A stretch of 20,016 nucleotides of DNA. It comes from Pleurotus djamor (lineage: Eukaryota > Basidiomycota > Agaricomycetes > Agaricales > Pleurotaceae). The stretch's first letter is position 1. Each line of letters opens with the position of its first letter. Below, one piece after another: positions 8,623-18,965 of the stretch. Under the pieces are notes generated by a model. The model saw nothing but the letters and a program-made list of their open reading frames with translations. It was not told the origin of the DNA and did not search any database. Position numbers and translations under genes: made by a program. The stretch covers positions 1-20,016 of the forward strand of contig JAPEVF010000815.1 of the NCBI GenBank assembly GCA_029747585.1, read 5' to 3'.

Positions 8623-11447
8623 ATGTCCGTATGGGCACCTTGGGCATCCTTTGGACGGGCTCGTCTGCGTGTCGACTTCATAGCTGCGAACTTGCGACAA
8701 CTTCCATCTTTCCCCGCACACAAAAACCACACTAATGCGCCTGGCTGGGATGGAATCAAACACCAAAAGTATCCCGACAAGAACCCGGACAAGGACGTGT
8801 TCGAAGCCCCGAAACTAGATTACGCGTCTATACCTGCTGGAACAAAATGGGCGAACGATACTTCACCCGCCGCATTACTCCAACTTGTTCGGGATGGACA
8901 GCTCGAAGAGGCGGAACAACTGAGAACGGAATTCCAGTTGCGCGGGATCTCGGTGCCCCCAAACATGGCTTTCGAGGCGATGGTCATTTGGTCTGCGTCT
9001 CGTTCCGAAAATGATGCTGCTTTGGAAGGGTGGTTATCGTTGCTTCCGACTGCGAAGGCTGTGGGTGAACTGTCGTTCCCTTTGGTTGAGAAACAACTCC
9101 TTGCGAAAGCGTCTCCTGCCAGCTTGGGCCTGGTCATGCTCGTCGGAACTACTTGTGCGAGCAAAGGACATCGCAACTTTGTTCGCGACGCAGTCCTCCC
9201 TGTTTTCCAACAAATAGCCGAGCCAGCGGTCTATAGAGGGTTTTTGAGGCAGCTGGTAGTGAAGTTGAGGGAATACGATGGAAAGTCTGGTACGCTAATT
9301 CCTTGATATTTCTCGGTTCGTGGCTCTGAGCTTCCATAGCCCGTCTCAGATCGCATGCCACGGCGTACTTAGTCGAATCGGTACCGTCCATTCAACAACA
9401 ACCAGCTGGTGTATTTGAAGACCTTTCTGATGAATACCTCTACACCTCTGTGTCGTCTTCTGCGACTTCTCCTACCACTTCACCCGACGCCATCATTGCA
9501 CTCATAAACTCTGATTGCTTTGAAGAAGCCGACCATCTTCTGACCGAGGCCCAAGACCTAGGAATTCACATCCCTCACTCCTTGGTTTACGAGAAAGCCG
9601 CGTTGAACGCCATCGACCGCTACCTTATGTCCTCTGACCAGTTGACCTGGTTTGCGAAATGGTTCTCCTTGATACCAACAGTCGCTGTTTCAGGCCGACG
9701 CGAGTTTCCCGCCATACGAAAGCGCCTTTTCGCTGCCCCAGCCACCAACCTTATGTTGATCATGCGCTTTGGGTTGATTTGTGCTACGAAGGGATATGCT
9801 CATAATGTCGCTCGATGGCTCTTGCCGCCTCTGGTCCGCTACGCGGATGCGGAAGTAAGCATCCAGTTCCTCAAAGACTTCGAGGCTGCCCATCAACAAT
9901 ACTGTGAAGTACATCCCTTCGAACCAATCAAATCCGAGATGCGCAATTCACGGAATGCATTCCGAAGTGTGGCTATCAGGTCTTTGGCCATCGCTGGGCG
10001 GGAGGAGTTTGCTCTCAAGCTTCTACCCAGTGCGGAAAGCATTGAATCTAACGATGCACTGCCCATTGCGGATGATATTCATAAGCTTCTCGTCAACAGG
10101 CTACGAGCTCGCGATGACCTCCCTGTTGACGATATCCTTCTCCAAATCAGGTCGTCCTTTGCTTCTGCCTGCAACAATGTTCAACAACCCGCCCCTCGTC
10201 CTAATTTATCCACCGGCGACACTACGGACATCGCCTGTGATATACGTTCCCTCAAGTCCGCTATCAGGGATGGCTCCCTGCCACACATCAGAGATATTGT
10301 TTCGATATTGTCTCGCTATCTTTCTACAGGTAGAACCAGAGCCCTTACTCTGCTTCGTAACAAAGCTTTGCGTTCAGGACCGCATATTGCTCAAAGGTTC
10401 CTCTTCGTGGAGATAATGTGCTACTATCGGCGTCGCCAATATGATAAAATCCTCCTCACGTTTTACAGTCACTTTTTCCTCACCGGCCTCCCCAGAGATC
10501 TTATCCTTGCTCGATTACACAATTTGGATACATTCCATCTGATGCGCCAATCCGACCCACTCAACGATTGGTACTCCAAAAACCCCAAACACTATCCCTC
10601 GCCATATCATTGCTCTATGGTTTGGCATGCTTTGGTTAGACAAGCCCGTTATGCCCCCCGCAAAGACACCGACATCCTTTACGATAAATTTATACGGTAT
10701 GCCAAAGGTCTTCCGTCTGAAGATCAGGCTCTGCTGTCCAGCTTTGGTGTTGGCGTATTCGACCACGCATTACCGCCGCCGCCGTCTTGGAAGCACCGAG
10801 TAGACGATTCCGCGTTTGTGCCCTTTATGCGAGCTTTCGGCATAAGATACGGACCAGCACGCAGTGCTAGGGTTCTCCAGGATATGGTTACCCTCGGCAT
10901 TCGCCCGACGCTCTATCATTATACTGACTTGGCTGGGACGTACGCTAAGCTTGGTGATGAAAAGCGAGCGTTTATGATCCTCAAACGCCTAGAGAGCGAT
11001 AATATGCTCTCCGACGCTATCCCTACCACGGAAGAAACCGAAGTCATAGGAAATACCTTTGCGAGTGAGGAAGCAGATGAGGTTACGGAAGCCGATGAAG
11101 AGGATGTTAATCCTTCGTCATCGCCCCCAAATCCTCCCCTCGTCACCTTTCCACCGCCTAATCTTGTCTTTCTGACGAGTATGCTGCGGGGTTTCCTGGC
11201 GTCTCGGGCTGTCGATAGCGCTACCCGGGTCGTCGAATACATAGAGTCTAAATATCCCTCAGATGGTGCCAGGGATCCTACCCTTGAGATCGCTCTACAG
11301 GCCTACCATCAACTCCTTGAGTCAGGCCCACAGGAATCTACTGTAAGTTCACTTAAACCATCGCTATCCTTCTTTAGTCCTGATGTCCCGCCCTCACAGA
11401 TCGGTCAAGTCAAGGAGGGACCTCAAGTCAAGGTTATGAGTGAGTGA
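8623..11447 (+). CDS. PPR-like protein, probably mitochondrial, with duplicated N-terminal module
   Basis: Exon 1 is 8623-9289, a 50-nt intron is 9290-9339, and exon 2 runs to the TGA at 11445-11447, giving 924 residues. The N-terminus is rich in Arg and hydrophobic residues with no acids before residue 18, as in a mitochondrial presequence. Residues about 81-218 and 270-409 resemble each other throughout (for example LEEAEQL / FEEADHL, SLLPTAKA / SLIPTVAV, CASKGH / CATKGY), an internal tandem duplication. Residues about 743-778 fit a pentatricopeptide unit (IRPTLYHYTDLAGTYAKLGD then KRAFMILKRL). Helical-repeat proteins of this kind bind organellar RNA and affect its processing or translation; which RNA is unknown. 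A further gtaagt-acag intron at 11343-11399 is exactly 57 nt without a stop; if spliced, the protein would have 905 residues. Confidence 0.83.
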
Positions 11448-12908
11448 CTGACTACTTCCAGCTTGTTATTCGTATTCAATGTTCCTTAGCTGGTTCTTTG
11501 GCAAACCGCCTCAAGTACCGCACCCCGTGACGTAGCGCACCTTTATACTCGGAAGACGTCGCTGTCATCTTTGCCTAGCCCTTGGGCTGGTACAGGTCCA
11601 AGTATATCTGTGGCTATATCGAGCAGACCTCACGGTGGGACCGCGTCCGCCTCCGACGCGGCAACGACTTTGCACTTGAGCACGCACACCGGCCGAGGCA
11701 CGCAGATATAAGAGTAGAACGCACACACGAATAGATGGTGGACGCCATATACATAGCGTGCAGTAGATCTAATCCTACTTCTGTACCGGTATCTACCTAT
11801 GCACGCGGTTCGTGGACAGAGGTGCCAACATGTCCGTTTTCGACCAACAACTTCAGCGCTTCAGCCTTGTGCTTGGGCCGCACTCGTGACGTCATCGATA
11901 TTGTAACGCAACCTGGAAGTAACTGAGGTTGACTTCGTTTCTTTCTTCCCTCCATCATCTCACTCGGACATCCAATGCGACTTGTTACACGCGATGGCAG
12001 GAATCAAGCCGAAATTTTAAGCTTTCTTTGCCCACAGGGCATAATGGGAATGGACTCAGTACAAAGGCGAGTATCCATATGCTATACTTGTGCCATCTGC
12101 ATACTTGAAGATTTCTTGAACGCTTGGCGTAGTACATATGACGGAGCGAAGAGCTCGCCGCACAGGTAAGCACTCCGTACTCAGTAAGTACTCATCGACG
12201 TCGGTGTGACAGTAAGTGGTCTCTGTACCTCCTTGATGCCATCCTACATGATCCTCTGCGATTCGCGTAGTCATAATACGGCTTGATTTTCCCGCCGGGC
12301 TTGGGATATCCAAAGATGCGTAGTGCAAAAAGTACTGCCCCAGCGAGGGATAGAAGATCATAAAGCAAGGTGTCCTGCAGGGATTAGAGTAGGTCAAAGT
12401 CATTCTGTGCAAGAGACGTCATGCTGATGAGACATGTTTATAGACTCTCAGATTCAAAATCATGGCGTCGCATGTCGGCATCGTGCTCATGAATCTAATC
12501 TGATGTCGTAACAAAAGTTGGTAAGTAACAACGACAGAATTTACGTCCGAACCGCTTCGAAGCTTCGAGCTTCAGTCGATTTTCTTTTCCGANGGGGGGG
12601 TAGTTTCGCCTTCGCTTTCTTTCCCTCAAGACCGAAATCATATCCGGGAACAAGTCGAAGAAGGAGAAAAAAAACGACTATTCGTGCAATGTGAGTACAA
12701 AGAACCCATTGTTGGCCTTGTTTGGTCGTGTGTTTAGCCGACGCGCCTTTGTTCTTCAGGGTCGCCCATTGTTCCCCTTTGGGCGCTTACATTCTCCAAC
12801 GCGGCGCACAGACAATAGAAAAAGGGCACTGGAAACCAGAATGGCGCAGACGTGGACTTCGTCGCCTCCACCTCCTACCTCACTCTTTCCTTTCCTTTCG
12901 TTCGCAAG
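11448..12908. other. Long intergenic region upstream of the Cys-rich receptor-like gene
   Basis: About 1.46 kb without a supported gene. It holds a perfect GC-rich inverted repeat (7-bp arms, 7-nt loop) at 11641-11661, a TATA-like gatataag near 11704, and a 12-bp perfect palindrome TCGAAGCTTCGA at 12557-12568. Two open segments, from the ATG at 11831 and ending near a gtaagc donor at 12168, could be spliced into one frame, but the peptide resembles nothing I know. The last 300 nt are pyrimidine-rich and probably form the leader of the next gene. The N at 12593 precedes a G run. Confidence 0.45.
12691..12908 (+). other. Possible leader (5' UTR) intron of the Cys-rich protein gene
   Basis: A strong gtgagt donor at 12691 and a cgcaag acceptor ending directly before the ATG at 12909 would define a 218-nt leader intron. 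Splicing would remove an upstream ATG at 12841 that starts a 31-codon frame overlapping the main start out of phase. Other acceptors exist in between, so the boundaries are uncertain. Confidence 0.35.
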
Positions 12909-15842
12909 ATGTCTTCACGACTTTTTATTGCCTTGATTTCTTTTGGCGCTTCTGTTGGTTCGTACCAAGTCATCTGGTAGTTGGTCGCCGACGCTGACGC
13001 TGACGAATTCTCCCAAGTAGCGCAATCTACTCCCTCTGTTGTTTGCATTGCAGGTCAATGTTTGCAGGGGTTTTCTAATATTACCAGTGCGTCGTTTTGC
13101 TCGCCTCCATAGACTCAATTTGACATTTCTCCCAGTTGGTGCCTCCATTTCAGCGCCAGGCGCACCCACCAATATCCATTTGCTTCCTGGCCAGTATACG
13201 AGCACGACCAACCCGCAATTTCTACACAATCTCCTCACAGCACCCTCGGCTTCAATCGCCCCAGCACCTGGCTTCAACCTATCGTCCACTGTTTCCCTCC
13301 CTCTGAATGTTGCGCTCGCGCCTGGAATCGCAGTGTACGCTGATCCACTTTATGGGGGCCAGTCAGAATTTCGCGAAATACCTACTACTTCAACGCCCAA
13401 TGCATCTATCCCATTATCCATCAATTCGTTCGCCCTTTCCTCCAACGTTTGGGCATCTATACTATCCTCGTCGGGTGACCGCGTCGTGTTTTGGGACTCC
13501 GTTCCAGATATCTCACAACTTCCCTCCGACGTATCCGGTTCCCTCTCCCTCCTCTCCCTCGAATCCTCCTGTTCACCTCCCTGCGCTGGAACGAGCGTCT
13601 GCTCGGCGGCTGGTACTTGTACCTGTCCCACCGGGTTCACAGGCTCATCCTGCGAGTCATGTGCACCAGGATTCTTCGGCGCGACATGTCAGCCGTGTCC
13701 CGAAGGTTGTACCTCCTGCGACGAAGGGATAACTGGCACTGGGAGATGCCTTACGCCACCTGTTCCTAGCAATGCGCCTTCCCAGTGTAATTGTTTGAAT
13801 GGAGTTTGCGGCGCGGATAACCAATGTACCTGCAATGCCGGTTGGACGACCGCTGATAATGGCACGGCTTGCGCGAAATGTTCAGATGGGTTTTTCTTAT
13901 CATCCACGGGAGATTGTCAAGGTGAGAGAAACCNTTTTTTCGGCCAGACTACATGATATTGACGATTAGCAGTCTGTCAGCTCGGATGTACCCAGTGCGC
14001 CGATGGAACTGGTGCCTGTCTTAATTGCAAGACAGGGTTCACGCAAGATGCAAACGATCGCACCAAGTGCAACCCAATCCAGACACCTACGTCCTCAGGG
14101 ACTGTATGCCCTGAAGGAAGTTTCAGCGATGGGACGAACTGCACACCTTGCTCGCCCTCGTGTCGGACTTGCACGGGGCCCTCTTCGAATGATTGTGCAG
14201 TTTGTGCATCGGGTCGATTCCTTTTCAATGGGAGTTGTGTTGCGACGAACAGTGACGGCGTCTGCGAGGGATCTGACCTCATAGCGGATAACAACAAGCT
14301 TGAATGCGATAGTCAGTCACCCCAAGCGATCAATTTTTCTTTCACTTGCTAATCAATTCCATCTTTTCCAGCCTGTGGTGCCAAGTGTACATCATGTAGA
14401 ATTCCCAATTTCTCTGTGGCGTCGACGGTCAGCCAGCGCCAATGCACTGGTTGTCTTCCTGGATTTGTGTTGTCGGAGGGAAAGTGTGTTGAAAGCTGCC
14501 CGGCTGGTTTCTTTGTCGCCCAAGATAACACCTGCACTCGTGCGTCCTTTCCCTTGCTGCCTCTTTTTGTTCTAGTTTTATTCATATATTCTTCTTGTCA
14601 GGATGTGATGCGTCTTGTGGCACTTGCGCGGGCGCAGCCGATTTTTGCTTGACCTGCTCAGGCAATCAACTAGCCTCGAACGGAAGATGTATCTCGACAT
14701 GTCCATCGAACACATTTAGTGCATCCGGCTCCTGCCTAACCTGCCATCCCGATTGCGCCAGCTGTTCCGGAGGTTCATTCAATCAATGTTCATCCTGTCC
14801 ACCTGACCGACCCGTCCTCACCAACGGCCGATGCCTTCCCACTTGCAGCCGAACACAATTCTTCGACAAGACTACTTCATCGTGCGTCCCATGCGATTCA
14901 AGTTGTGCCAGCTGCTCCGGCGCCGGGCCGAGTAAATGTTTGGCGTGCTCAAGCTCTACTCAAGTCGTTCGAGGGGGGACTTGCCGACCTGCAAACTGTG
15001 ACGGATCATCCAATGTTATTCCTGGCCTGGGGATCTGTCTATCATCGCTCGTGATTGTACCCCAACCTACCGGAACGAATACCCCAACACCCCTGCCATC
15101 GATCACCGGGTTAACCAACCCTACGGTACTCAACAATGAAACAAAGAATCGACCTCTGAAGTGGTGGCAGATTCTGCTCATGACTCTTGGTTGCGCGTTT
15201 ATCTTTGTCCTCGTGTTGATGCTGTGGAGACGGCGTGCAAGGAAGCAACGTGCCAAACAAACTGCTGTCTTTGCTCAGACCAAGAATCTGCCCCATCACG
15301 GAGACTGGCGGTGGCGTCTTGCAAGGTTTGGGGAGAGGCTGTTTGGCGGACAACGACCCCGCAGAGGATTGGATCCGGAGAGCGAGGAGATCAAATTGAT
15401 GAGGTTGCGGGAGGCTGAAGAGGCACGTCATTACAATGACACGGAGAAGATAATCGACTCGTATGGGGACTCGTCGTCCGGCATGGCTGGAGGGTCGTCA
15501 TCTGACCTTCGCAAGAACGCCAATCGCCGCAGGAGTCACCTGGCCGCTAATTCCATTTACTCTGAGGTTACTGGCGTACCTCGTCGAACTCCGGAGACGA
15601 GGCAACCTGTCAAGGACTACGCTTCGACTCGGTTGTCTAGCAGCACGTTTGGGTCGTATATGTACCGCTCTGGGCCGCCTCGTGCTGAGCAGGAGAGCAC
15701 CATCCCACCTGTTCCCACCGAAGCACAGACCTACGCTAATGCAATACGACCGGCGTTGGCGGCATCGCCACCCGTCAGCCAGGGAATGTATTGGATGGAA
15801 CCAGTGAAGACCGGCTCGTCCAACAACCCTTTCCGAAAATGA
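12909..15842 (+). CDS. Type I membrane protein with EGF-like and furin-like Cys repeats
   Basis: Six exons: 12909-12957, 13054-13086, 13136-13921, 13973-14311, 14372-14539 and 14602-15842; all introns are GT-AG and every junction is phase 1. The protein has 871 residues. A signal peptide (MSSRLFIALISFGASVG) comes first. Residues about 28-172 are Cys-free and contain VYADPLYGGQS, which fits a beta/gamma-crystallin motif (aromatic-x6-Gly), a tentative call. Residues about 173-604 are Cys-rich: an EGF-like segment (CTCPTGFTGSSC) and then furin-like / growth-factor-receptor repeats of the CxxCxG type. A Pro/Thr linker leads to one membrane helix at about 646-667, followed by RRRARKQR and a cytosolic tail of about 204 residues without a kinase domain. 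The design suggests a cell-surface sensor or adhesion protein; the ligand is unknown. The N at 13934 falls inside an intron. Confidence 0.9.
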
Positions 15843-16437
15843 CCACGTATTCACCAGGACAACCGCTCGACCCGGCCTTGGTCCCGCATTGTTCTTTCAG
15901 ATTTAGCTGTCAGCAAGAGCATACTCGTGTCCGGACCATCCACTCTATCCGAGCTATCACGATTTCGTACATATTATCATGGACCAATACTGTGCCTTTA
16001 ATATATAGCCTTGTTCATCGTTACCGCATAAGTATATCATAGAGACTGTTGCATATCCTCTCCATTCAGCATTTTCTCTTCTTTGTTTTTCCATTCATCA
16101 CCATTGTAGCATCAAGTTAATATATGTATACTTGGACTTGGACTAACCTAAATCGAATAGGTAGACCTCCACCTGAGACGTCCCGTTTGAGACTTTTGCA
16201 GTAGTGAATTTGATTTCTTGCTGCGTTTCCATGCCCGGATACATTGCCCCGGCCAGGATGGGCGCGAGGTGGTCCACGTGAAGGCATCCAGTGATTAGAT
16301 ATCATTCGACCGGAGGCATTTTCACAGCTGTACCACCAGGGTCAACTTTCGCGTCCCCCGTTCGACATTTTAAGGTGAAAATTCCAATCCCTTTATATTG
16401 GCCTCCGGGTTACAAAAGGACTTGTTACTGAATCCGA
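15843..16437 (+). promoter_or_regulatory. Intergenic region with PP2C promoter elements
   Basis: This 595-nt stretch holds the 3' UTR of the Cys-rich protein gene (AT-rich around 15960-16130) and the promoter of the PP2C gene. A CCAAT at 16384-16388 and a TATATT at 16394-16399 lie 40-55 nt before the ATG at 16438. No gene is visible. Confidence 0.45.
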
Positions 16438-18143
16438 ATGTTCCCCCCTTTGAACAGATTTCCTCCATTCCTTATACTTGCTCGAGAAATATTTGTCAAG
16501 CTGCAGTTTCGAGTCTTTTTCCGCTTCCTGCGCACCATGTTGGTGGAACGCGCCTCGTATGCGTATGCGTTCGCAGATGACATCCCGGGCTCGCGGTGTG
16601 ACGCGGAGGATGGGCCGTGGCCGAAGGCATATCAGGTGCTCGACGAACCAGAGCTGTGGAAGGAGCTGAGCAGTCTGGCAAAGCCGCAGACATTATATTT
16701 CGAGGGAGGGTTTCGGGCGGATAGCCTGAATTTCCAGCCTTGCCCTCGGACGCGTACCCAAGACCGTTACGTGGCGAAAGAGCTGGAAATTCATGGCAAG
16801 AAGTGGGCTTTCACAGGTGTCTTTGACGGTGAGTGGCCTGTATTCTTTGTATCTTGTCAGCTCGTCAAGATTCACTTGGGGAAGCCGACGGAGGACGAAG
16901 TGACGCGTATAGAATGTCGATTTGCTCACTTGACTTCACCTACTATAGGTCACCTTGGGGACGTCACCGTCGAACACGTATCGCATCACCTCCCTATTAT
17001 CGTGTCCGAGTTCCTCACAGAGGCTTTCGAACCCAACAAGCCTCAAATCTACTCCCCCGAATTCATTAGCAACCTCTTCACCCGTTCTATCATCGCGTTT
17101 GACGAAGCGATTGCCCAGGACGTCCTAGGCCTTTTCGGCGGCAACATTGAGCAATTGAAAAACTATTCTGATGCAGACATTCGGCGCATCATCAATGACC
17201 ATGGACCGAATTACCGCAAGGCCAGACTATGCATGTACGGTACCACAGCACTGGTTGCCCTCGTCGACCCGGATCACACCTCACTATGGGTAGCGCAACT
17301 CGGTGATTGCCAAGCTAGTGCGTTCCTAAGTTTGATATATTGACTGGAAGAAAGCTGACATTTTTGTGATTTTTTCCCTTCTTTTTTGGCACTACCCGTA
17401 GCCCTTGTGACCTATAATGATCAATCGGGCGAATGGGTCACTGACAGGCTGACGAACGAGCAGAATGGCGGGAACGATGACGAGATTGCTCGCGTTCGCG
17501 CCGAACATCCCGGTGAACCTGAGTGTGTCGTCGATCGCCGAGTTCTCGGTGCCTTAGCACCGTTCCGATGTACGTGCTCGTGGTTCCTCGAGGCATACTT
17601 TGCGCTCATATGTGCCTTCATTTACATTTACCAGGCCTGGGAGACATCCCATTCAAACAACACCCTGACTTCAGCAGACGAATTCTTTATAATCTCTTAC
17701 CTGGCTTACACGACACATCTCCTTGGGAAGAGTTTCTGGTTAGAAATCTGACACCGCCGTACATCTCGTCGACACCGGAAATCACGTATCGCCGACTGGA
17801 ACAGCCCAGTGACAAATCTCCCTCCTTGTTCTCGCCGACTCCGAGACGGTTTCTCATCCTTGCTTCCGACGGATTCGCGGACTTGTGCGGCGATGAGGAG
17901 AACGAGAAGAACATCATGAAGAAATGGGCGAAAGGGTTGACGGCGGCGGTAAGTATGAAAGCGGAGGATCCCTTTGTTTCTCTAACACAACATGTGAGCG
18001 TACGTGGCTCGAATAATATGGCGCTTCGACTGCTCCGCGAAACACTCGGTGGAGAAGACCGATACAGTGTTTCAAGAGTGTTGACGCTGAACATGGACAC
18101 GGCTTGGATCGACGACACTGCAATTATCGTGCAATCGCTTTGA
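16438..18143 (+). CDS. PP2C-family Ser/Thr phosphatase, pyruvate dehydrogenase phosphatase-like
   Basis: Four exons, 16438-16828, 16949-17317, 17402-17569 and 17635-18143, give 478 residues. PP2C metal and catalytic signatures are complete: TQDRY (Asp109), GVFDGH (Asp130-Gly131), YGTTALVALVD, LGDCQA, ASDGF (Asp388) and WIDDTAIIV (Asp469-Asp470). The block TPPYISSTPEITYRRL before RFLILASDG closely follows pyruvate dehydrogenase phosphatases (Ptc5/PDP type), which reactivate the E1 subunit in the mitochondrial matrix. The first 33 residues are basic, hydrophobic and nearly free of acids, like a presequence, which supports the ATG at 16438. The ATG at 16537 has a better context (A at -3) and would remove that extension, so the start is uncertain. 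Exact substrate is inferred. A CCAAT and a TATA-like element precede the gene. Confidence 0.9.
16829..16948 (+). other. Frame-neutral 120-nt intron of the PP2C gene
   Basis: Donor gtgagt and acceptor ctatag bound 120 nt, exactly 40 codons, with no in-frame stop. Splicing joins Asp130 to a Gly-His pair and restores the FDGH metal-binding motif; retention would insert 40 residues into that motif. Confidence 0.8.
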
Positions 18144-18379
18144 TGATCTTGCTTTTCTCACTCCACTGCTTGCTTTGCTATCGCTGTTTATTTAGCTATT
18201 ATTCCTTTGGGCTGTTCGCGGCATCGTATTTTATCCTTGGTTTCTTGTGTTTAATCGGTTAATCGGTCTCTCTGGGACATAGTTCACATCCCTGTATCGA
18301 TATGTACTTGCTGTTATGACCGCTACGATCGCAATGTATCATCATACCCTACAGTTTACTTATAATCAATACATTTCAA
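18144..18379. other. Short region between converging genes
   Basis: The 236 nt between the PP2C stop and the methyltransferase-copy stop hold both 3' UTRs. The sequence is AT-rich with no gene. Confidence 0.5.
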
Positions 18380-18936
18380 TTACTGATCCTTCTTGGTTCC
18401 TTTCGCGAGTACCAATTTAGTTGGGAACCCGTGGTGCTTAGCTTTAGCCACGACGCCCAGCTCAAAGGCTAGATCTGCGCCTTCGAATACAGTCCGAAGG
18501 TCCTCTTCAGCAAACCCTCCCTTATGAGCAACTATTTTCTCCCATCCAGGTTTACCGAGGTCACGATGGAAGTCTTCACCACCCTCCTCTTTGAGCATGT
18601 CGATGACAAGCAGGGCGCCTCCCGGTTTCAAAAAGAACGCAAGCATCTTGGTGGTATCTGCGATCGAAGAGATGTGATGGTAGGCCATACCGCACTAGTA
18701 GACACGATCAGAATCAACGTCAAGGGTGAGAGACGCGAGACTCACGATGATCACGTCAAACTTCATGTTATCTAGTTCCCCATCTTCGCCTTTCAGATGA
18801 ACACAAACAGCTTTCATCTCCTCTGGGGAGATTCCCTGATCACTGACGCGCTTGTTGAACTCATCGACAAAGTTTTGAGTGATATCAACCCCGACGATCT
18901 GCTTGGTGTGGCTAGCTAGTTCTCGTGATACCAGGC
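18380..18936 (-). pseudogene. Truncated second methyltransferase copy lacking exon 1
   Basis: Two minus-strand segments match exons 2 and 3 of the methyltransferase at 7628-8494: 18936-18746 and 18694-18380, separated by a 51-nt intron (gtgagt...ctactag) at the same position. Exon 2 is 191 nt in both copies. By hand about 40 of 64 exon-2 residues are identical. Motifs VGVDIT, FDVII, AYHHIS and LKPGGALLVI are intact and there are no internal stops, ending in TAA at 18380-18382. The counterpart of exon 1, with motif I (DFACGPG) and the rest of the SAM-binding loop, is absent: its place is taken by the 3' end of the metalloprotease gene, whose stop is 29 bp upstream. A ctctag acceptor remains at the breakpoint. 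As it stands the copy cannot bind SAM normally, so it is probably a pseudogene; a start at the internal ATG of MKAVCV, or fusion to upstream exons, is possible. Confidence 0.82.
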
Positions 18937-18965
18937 CTAGAGGTGAGGTATGGCTTAGAAAACCC

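Noticed and set aside
11343..11377. 35-nt intron with acceptor ctttag in the PPR-like gene
   Set aside because: It is shorter than any other intron here and splicing would bring in an immediate stop.
13039..13135. Upstream extension of the Cys-rich protein frame from 13039
   Set aside because: This part crosses two introns. The spliced route from 12909 gives a signal peptide and consistent phases.
15498..15854. 118-codon minus-strand frame
   Set aside because: It is antisense to the cytosolic tail of the Cys-rich membrane protein and has no independent support.
17949..17998. gtaagt donor-like site in the last PP2C exon
   Set aside because: The acceptor at 17998 shifts the frame to a quick stop, whereas the unspliced frame continues to the conserved WIDDTAIIV end.
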